NCBI RefSeq assembly: GCF_900109465.1 | Contig: NZ_FOAZ01000009.1 | Span: 62,001-126,000 of the forward strand | Direction of reading: 5' to 3' | Origin: Streptacidiphilus jiangxiensis | GTDB taxonomy: Bacteria; Actinomycetota; Actinomycetes; Streptomycetales; Streptomycetaceae | DNA: 64,000 bases | Shown: positions 59,540-64,000 of the stretch, in pieces | Numbering within the stretch: the stretch's first letter is position 1 | Layout of the letters: each line of letters starts with the position of its first letter | Position numbers and translations under genes: made by a program | Notes under the pieces: model-generated | The model's database searches: none | The model's input: the letters and a program-made list of their open reading frames with translations, nothing else | Told to the model about the DNA's origin: nothing

Positions 59540-60502
59540 GTGTCCCACCACCTGAGCGGCCCCAACCTGCGCTCCCCGAAGGGTGACGCCCGACTGGACC
59601 TCACCGACCTCTTCGTCTTCCCCGCCGCCGAACCCGGCCGCACCGTGCTCATCATGAACGTCAACCCCTTCGCCCCCACCCAGGGCGAGGCGTTCCACCC
59701 CGACGCCGTCTACCGGATCAACGTCGACCTCGACGGCGACAACCGGGCCGACCTTGCCTACAGCTTCGTCTTCGACGCCCCGCACGACGGCCGGCAGACC
59801 GTCACCGTCCACCGCGCGGAGGGCGCTGACGCCCGCAGCCACGAGCCCACCGGACCCGCCGTCATCACGGGCGCCGCCGTCGACTTCGGCCGCGTGCCCA
59901 GCATCGTCCACAGCGGCGGCTACCGCTTCTTCGCGGGCCTGCGGAGCGATCCCTTCTTCGCCGACCTCGACGGCATCGTCAACGGGTTCCAGTGGACCGG
60001 CAACGACTTCGGCCTCGACAAGAACGTCTTCGGCATCGTGCTGGAGGTCGACGACGACGAGCTCGGCCCCGGCCCGATCGGCGTCTGGGCCCGCGTCAGC
60101 CTGCGCCAGGACGGGCAGCTGCTCTCCGTCGACCGCGGCGCCCACCCCTCCCTGACCGCCTACTTCAACGCGGAGGAGGTCAAGGACGCCTACAACGCCG
60201 GCGAGCCGGCCGACGACTGGGACGCCTACCGCGAGGCCTGGACCGCGGTCCTGGCCCACACCGGCGGCTACGGTCAGGCCGACGCGGAGGCGGCGCTGCG
60301 CACCGTCCTGCCGGACGTCCTGCGCTACGACCGTTCCCAGCCCGCCGCCTACCCCAACGGCCGCACCCTGCGCGACGACGTCACCTCCGCGCGGCTCGCG
60401 ATGGTCTCGGGCGGCAAGGTCACCGACGACCACATCCCACCCCACACCGACCTGCTCACCGTCTTCCCCTACCTCGGGCAGGCCCACGCCGTCGCGCCCT
60501 GA
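59540..60502 (+). CDS. DUF4331 family protein
   Basis: The 320-residue protein opens SHHLSGPNLRSPKGDARLDLTDLFVFPAAEPGRTVLIMNVNP, the DUF4331 signature. YRINVDLDGDNRADLAYSFVF and NVFGIVLEVDDDELG follow. The SHxxxxP and DLTDLFVF parts are highly conserved in the family; function is unknown. There is no signal peptide, so it appears cytosolic, unlike many members. The GTG at 59540 has GGAG six bases upstream. Confidence 0.92.
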   Translation: MSHHLSGPNLRSPKGDARLDLTDLFVFPAAEPGRTVLIMNVNPFAPTQGEAFHPDAVYRINVDLDGDNRADLAYSFVFDAPHDGRQTVTVHRAEGADARSHEPTGPAVITGAAVDFGRVPSIVHSGGYRFFAGLRSDPFFADLDGIVNGFQWTGNDFGLDKNVFGIVLEVDDDELGPGPIGVWARVSLRQDGQLLSVDRGAHPSLTAYFNAEEVKDAYNAGEPADDWDAYREAWTAVLAHTGGYGQADAEAALRTVLPDVLRYDRSQPAAYPNGRTLRDDVTSARLAMVSGGKVTDDHIPPHTDLLTVFPYLGQAHAVAP

Positions 60503-60510
60503 CCGCCGTA

Positions 60511-60530
60511 ACCCCGGTGCGGCCCGGGGT
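60511..60530 (+). terminator. Weak terminator after the DUF4331 gene
   Basis: A 7-bp stem (ACCCCGG 60511-60517 with CCGGGGT 60524-60530) with a 6-base loop lies ten bases after the stop codon, followed by CCTTCGTT. Confidence 0.5.
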
Positions 60531-60597
60531 CCTTCGTTCGGGTGGTGGTGTCCGCCGAAAGTGGAGTTGTGGGGTGGGCGGGTAATACGGTCACGGC

Positions 60598-61233
60598 GTG
60601 ATCGCCGACCTGACGCCGGCCGACCTGGTCACCGACCCGGCCGACTGCCTGCCCATCTTCGAGGAGCGCGTCCGCGCCGAGCAGCGCCGGCTCGCGGTGC
60701 TCCAGGAGGTCGTGCGGGAGCTGCGCGGCATCGAGCAGGCCCGCGCGCGGCTCCAGACCCTCCTGGACGGTGACGCGTGCGGCGTCGCCGTCGGCGCGGG
60801 CCTGCCCGGCCAGGTCGGTGCCGAGCTCGCCGCCCACGACGTCGTCGGGGAGGAGGGGTTGGGTCTGCACCACCGCGACCTCGTCACCGGCGTCTCCCCG
60901 GTCGCCCTCGTCCGCGCACCCGGCCGCGGCCGCGCCGCGTCCGGCCCCGGGCCGAGGTCCGGGGCCGAGGGCGGTCGCCGTGGCCGCCCCGGCCGGCACC
61001 TGGACCGCGCGATGGAGGTCCTGGCCGCCGAGCCCGACCGCCGTTTCAGCGCCCCGCAGATCGCCGCGCTGATCGGCGCGGATGCGGACTGGCTCCGCTT
61101 CGTCCTGCACAGCGCGGCGAACCGGGGCCTGGTCCAGCGCCATTCCCAGTCCCGCCCGATGGGCGGCCGCGGCCGCCCGGTCGTCATCCAGTTCAGCGCC
61201 GCCCGGCCGGAACACCCGCCCCTCCACGGCTGA
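60598..61233 (+). CDS. Probable winged-helix DNA-binding protein, leaderless
   Basis: The 211-residue protein has a coiled-coil start (EERVRAEQRRLAVLQEVVRELRGIEQARARLQTLLDG), a Gly/Arg/Pro linker (residues about 107-132) and a C-terminal winged-helix-like segment (AMEVLAAEPDRRFSAPQIAALIGADADWLRFVLHSAANRGLVQRHSQ). A basic GRGRPVVIQF end completes it. There is no ribosome site. TAATAC at 60583-60588 would place the transcript start at or next to the GTG. Target genes are unknown. Confidence 0.6.
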   Translation: MIADLTPADLVTDPADCLPIFEERVRAEQRRLAVLQEVVRELRGIEQARARLQTLLDGDACGVAVGAGLPGQVGAELAAHDVVGEEGLGLHHRDLVTGVSPVALVRAPGRGRAASGPGPRSGAEGGRRGRPGRHLDRAMEVLAAEPDRRFSAPQIAALIGADADWLRFVLHSAANRGLVQRHSQSRPMGGRGRPVVIQFSAARPEHPPLHG

Positions 61234-61251
61234 CGCCCGCTCGGTGTCGGG

Positions 61252-61608
61252 TCAGTCGGCCGCCGAGGTCAGGAACCGGTCGCGGTCGACGACGACACGG
61301 TCGACCTCGCCCGAGGCGATCTCCCGGCCGTGGCCGTCGACGGCCTGGACCCGAAAGGTCAGCCGCCGACCCTCCGCGCCTTCCGGCGCCTGCGCGGTGA
61401 CGGAGACCCAGCCGCCCACGGGTGTGGCCCGTACATGGGCCACACGGATCGCCGTGCCGACCGTCGTCTGCCCCGGCGCCAGCAGCGGTGCGGCCGCCCG
61501 CACGGTCGCGGCCTCCAGCCACGCGATCAGGCGCGGCGTGGCCAGTACGGGTACGTCCCCGCTGCCCAGAGCGATCGCGGTGTCGGTCTCGGTCACGTCG
61601 TGGCGCAT
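61252..61608 (-). CDS. Hot-dog thioesterase (FlK-like)
   Basis: The 118-residue protein has the fluoroacetyl-CoA-thioesterase-like pattern: TETDTAIALGSGDVPVLATPRLIAWLEAATVRAAAPLLAPGQTTVGTAIRVAHVRATPVGGWVSVTAQ. The catalytic trio in that family is Thr/Glu/His; Thr24 and Glu32 fit, and His58 in VAHVRATP fits. It hydrolyses an acyl-CoA of unknown identity. Confidence 0.88.
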   Translation of the reverse strand: MRHDVTETDTAIALGSGDVPVLATPRLIAWLEAATVRAAAPLLAPGQTTVGTAIRVAHVRATPVGGWVSVTAQAPEGAEGRRLTFRVQAVDGHGREIASGEVDRVVVDRDRFLTSAAD

Positions 61609-61643
61609 CGCGCCAGGTTAGCCGTCTTCGGGGCGCGAACGCC

Positions 61644-62126
61644 TCATGAGTCCGCGCCGCTGACGTCGCCGATCGCGACGATGACCGCGGTGGCCTGCCC
61701 GCTCGGCGTCCGGTAGGCGACGCTGTCGCCGACCCGATGGCCCAGCAGGGCCTCGCCGAGGGGGCTGTCCGAGGTGACCAGGCCCTCGTCGAGCTCGTTC
61801 GCCACCACGCCGATGTGGAAGGTCTCCTGCGTTCCGGCTCCGTCGAACCGCAGGGTCACCGTACTGCCCACCCCGACCTCGTCGCTGCTCGGCGGCCCGG
61901 CCTCGGCGCCCTGGCGCAGCCGCAGCGTCACGTCGTTGATCCGGGCGTCCAGCCGGGCCACGTCCGTGACCCGCTGCAGCTCGTCCGCCTGGTCGGCGCG
62001 GTCCCCGGCGGAGTCGGTCACCCCGAGGGTCTCGGCAGCCGCCTGCCGCTCCGCGCGCAGGTCCACCAGCTCCTGCTCGAGCGCCTGCCGCGAGGCGGCA
62101 CTGATCGGCTCCGGTTCACTGCTCAT
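61644..62126 (-). CDS. GreA/GreB-family transcript cleavage factor-like protein
   Basis: The 160-residue protein has an N-terminal coiled coil (SAASRQALEQELVDLRAERQAAAETL ... ELQRVTDVARLDARINDVTLRL). A C-terminal FKBP-like domain follows (GVGSTVTLRFDGAGTQETFHIGV, LGEALLGHRVGDSVAYRTPSGQATAVIVAIG). Acidic tip residues AGDRADQADE replace the usual DLSENADY, so it may be a Gre-like regulator of RNA polymerase rather than GreA itself. Confidence 0.88.
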   Translation of the reverse strand: MSSEPEPISAASRQALEQELVDLRAERQAAAETLGVTDSAGDRADQADELQRVTDVARLDARINDVTLRLRQGAEAGPPSSDEVGVGSTVTLRFDGAGTQETFHIGVVANELDEGLVTSDSPLGEALLGHRVGDSVAYRTPSGQATAVIVAIGDVSGADS

Positions 62127-62302
62127 GCGAGGCTCCGGGAGGTGCGTCGGGACACAACGGACGTATCAGGAGCAACCTACGCCCTGACGAGCCCGGCCCG
62201 GAGCAGGAACGCCGTGGTTTCCACCCTCACCGGGCAGCGTCGACGCGGTCGACTGTCCGGCGCAGGTGGGGGAGCGCATGCTGGAGGGGAGGCGGTGAGG
62301 GC

Positions 62303-63322
62303 ATGGCGGAACCAGCCGGGGAGGCGGTGATCCGGGCGACCGGGCTGACCAAGCGGTATCCGCGGGCTGCGGTCGCCGCCGTCGACGGGATCGACCTGGC
62401 CGTCGGGAGGGGTGAGCTCTTCGGGTTGCTCGGCCCGAACGGTGCGGGGAAGACCACCACCGTGGGCATGCTGACGACGCGGGTCGTGCCCACCGCCGGG
62501 CAGGCGGTCGTCGCCGGGATCGACGTGGTGGCCAGGCCCACGCTGGTCAAGCAGCTGATTGCCGTGGTGACGCAGCAGAACACCTTGGACCGGTCCCTCA
62601 CCGTGCGCGAGAACCTGTACTTCCACGGCCTGCTCTTCGGCATGCCGTCGCGCCGGGCCCGCGCGGAGGCCGACGCGATGCTCGAACGCTTCCGGCTCGC
62701 CTCGCACGCGGACGACCCGGTACAGATCCTGTCCGGTGGCACGGCGCAGCGGCTGATGGTGGCCCGGGCGATCCTGCACCGGCCCGCCGTGCTCTTCCTC
62801 GACGAGCCGACGGCGGGCCTGGACCCGCAGAGCAGGCTCGCGCTGTGGGAGGTCCTCGGCGAGCTCGTCGCCGAGCGGCAGACGATCCTGCTCACCACCC
62901 ACAACATGGAGGAGGCCGACCGGCTCTGCGACCGGGTCGCCATCATCGACCACGGCCGCATCCTGGCCCTGGACACCCCTGCGGAGCTGAAGCGCGGCAT
63001 CCGGGCCGACACCCAGGTGACCGTCCAGCTCGCACCCCCGGAACGCGCCCTTGAACCCACCGCGGCGGCAGCCGCGCCGGACGGCGACGGCCGGGGCGCG
63101 GCGCTGGCCGAGGTGCTCACCGAGCGGGTGCCGGGCGTGGTCCGCACCCGGGTCGTCGACGGGCGGCGCGTCGAACTCCAGCTGCGGGGCCGAGACCGGG
63201 TGCTGCCGCGGGTGCTGGAGGCGGCCGAGTCCTCCGGCTTCCACGTCGCGGACCTCTCCGTCACGCAGACCTCGCTGGAGACCGTCTTCATCCGGCTCAC
63301 CGGAAAGGAGCTGCGGGAGTGA
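62303..63322 (+). CDS. ABC transporter ATP-binding protein (DrrA type)
   Basis: The 339-residue ATPase has Walker A LLGPNGAGKTTTVG, the signature LSGGTAQRLMVARAILHRP (QR variant), Walker B VLFLDEPTAGLDPQSR and a C-terminal extension typical of DrrA-type drug or lipid exporters. The permease begins in an overlapping GTGA at its stop codon. Substrate unknown; self-resistance to an antibiotic or export of a lipid are the common roles. Confidence 0.93.
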   Translation: MAEPAGEAVIRATGLTKRYPRAAVAAVDGIDLAVGRGELFGLLGPNGAGKTTTVGMLTTRVVPTAGQAVVAGIDVVARPTLVKQLIAVVTQQNTLDRSLTVRENLYFHGLLFGMPSRRARAEADAMLERFRLASHADDPVQILSGGTAQRLMVARAILHRPAVLFLDEPTAGLDPQSRLALWEVLGELVAERQTILLTTHNMEEADRLCDRVAIIDHGRILALDTPAELKRGIRADTQVTVQLAPPERALEPTAAAAAPDGDGRGAALAEVLTERVPGVVRTRVVDGRRVELQLRGRDRVLPRVLEAAESSGFHVADLSVTQTSLETVFIRLTGKELRE

Positions 63323-64000
63323 CGAACCTGGAGACGCCGGCCCTGGCCGTGATCAGGCCGGAACGCTCCGCCGCGGCGGCCTCCCGGGCCGCGTTGCGGG
63401 CGCTGATCCTGCGGGATCTGACGGTGCTGCGCAAGAACTTCGGCGAGTTCGTCGGGCGGACGGTGATGCAGCCGCTGATGCTGGTCTTCGTCTTCCTCTA
63501 CGTCTTCCCGACGATCGGCCAGGGCGTCGGCTCGGGCGGCGGCCGGGCCGGGGAGTCGGACTTCGCGACGGTGCTGGTGCCGGGCGTGGTCGCGATCTCG
63601 ATCATGTTCCAGGGGATCCAGTCGGTGGCCATCCAGCTCTCGCAGGAGTTCGGCTACACCCGGGAGATCGAGGACCGGGTCCAGGCGCCGTGTCCGATCT
63701 GGCTCGTGGCGGTCGCGCGGGTGCTGTCGGGGGCCACGCAGGCGCTGATCTCCGCGCTGATCGTGTTCCCGATCGCCGCCGTGGTCCACGCGCCGGGCGT
63801 GCACGCGCACCTGAGCGTGCACTGGTGGGTCGTGGTGACCCTGATCCCGCTCTCCTGCGTGGCGATGACCTCGCTCGGCCTGCTGCTGGGCACCACCTTC
63901 GAGCCCCGCAACATCGGCCTGATGTTCGGCTTCGTGGTGCTGCCGCTGGTGTTCCTGGGCGGTACCTACTACCAGTGGACGCGCCTCGGCGCGGTCAACG
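63319..64000 (+). CDS. ABC-2 type permease (DrrB type), partial
   Basis: The gene runs off the window; 227 codons are present. After a 35-residue cytosolic start (RALILRDLTVLRKNFGEFVG) come membrane segments PLMLVFVFLYVFPTIG, VLVPGVVAISIMFQGIQSVA, ALISALIVFPIAAVVHA and VVTLIPLSCVAMTSLGLLLGTTF, matching ABC-2 permeases. GTG at 63319 overlaps the ATPase stop by four bases. Together they form one exporter. Confidence 0.9.
   Translation, partial: MTNLETPALAVIRPERSAAAASRAALRALILRDLTVLRKNFGEFVGRTVMQPLMLVFVFLYVFPTIGQGVGSGGGRAGESDFATVLVPGVVAISIMFQGIQSVAIQLSQEFGYTREIEDRVQAPCPIWLVAVARVLSGATQALISALIVFPIAAVVHAPGVHAHLSVHWWVVVTLIPLSCVAMTSLGLLLGTTFEPRNIGLMFGFVVLPLVFLGGTYYQWTRLGAVN

Overview
The window is chromosomal DNA from a high-GC, mycelial actinomycete of the Streptomyces / Kitasatospora / Streptacidiphilus type. 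This rests on very high GC at third codon positions, frequent GTG starts, many twin stop/start overlaps, a chaplin gene, a secreted GH18 chitinase, a GH16 glucanase with a ricin-B module, and family pairings typical of that group. No rRNA, tRNA, CRISPR array or prophage was seen. One TnpB-type insertion element lies at 8.6-9.9 kb.

Layout. 0-1.1 kb: the tail of a sugar ABC permease, a decayed methyltransferase and two very small ORFs. 1.1-4.3 kb: a nitric oxide synthase oxygenase (minus), a DeoR-type regulator and a lipoprotein (plus). 4.3-7.4 kb: a three-gene minus-strand amino-sugar/tagatose-type catabolic operon (SIS isomerase, PfkB kinase, class II aldolase) behind a perfect palindrome. 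7.4-12.2 kb: a secreted serine hydrolase, the TnpB element, an ABC exporter with a strong dyad at its promoter, and a DUF1330 protein. 12.2-18.4 kb: secreted protein, phosphoribosyltransferase, DUF3048, DUF1876, ADP-ribosylglycohydrolase and a lipoprotein thioredoxin translationally coupled to a DsbD-alpha-like protein, then a degraded stretch. 18.4-23.8 kb: TrmB-type regulator, EF-G paralogue, dienelactone hydrolase with a small partner, Nei-type glycosylase. 23.9-28 kb: S24/S26-like protein, HAD hydrolase, GNAT, YihY and two hypotheticals. 28-31.6 kb: chaplin, chitinase, small unknowns and an XRE regulator. 31.8-33.7 kb: psuG-psuK. 33.7-39.5 kb: secreted beta-propeller-like protein, lipoproteins, phosphoesterase, and an AurF-type diiron oxygenase followed by a ferredoxin-fused reductase. 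39.6-44.2 kb: GH16 glucanase, methyltransferase, PIG-L deacetylase, VOC protein and AraC regulator. 44.2-47.3 kb: a tightly overlapped operon of DUF4232 protein, sortase, ECF-like sigma factor and a membrane DUF4232 protein. 47.4-52.8 kb: pntAB and asnB. 52.9-64 kb: Xaa-Pro aminopeptidase, DUF2993, FUSC-MarR pair, MurJ, DUF4331, a winged-helix-like protein, thioesterase, GreA-like factor and a DrrAB-type ABC exporter cut by the window end.

The most system-like unit is the DUF4232 / sortase / sigma / DUF4232 operon. All four genes are joined by start-stop overlaps. The two DUF4232 domains are clearly paralogous: one is on a secreted protein with a sorting-signal-like tail, the other on a membrane protein with a cytosolic N-terminus. 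I infer a self-contained surface-protein anchoring and signalling module. Other units worth attention are the AurF-FprB redox pair, the lipoprotein thioredoxin / DsbD-alpha pair, the oxygenase-only NOS, and the orphan TnpB whose right end supplies the stop codon of the neighbouring exporter.
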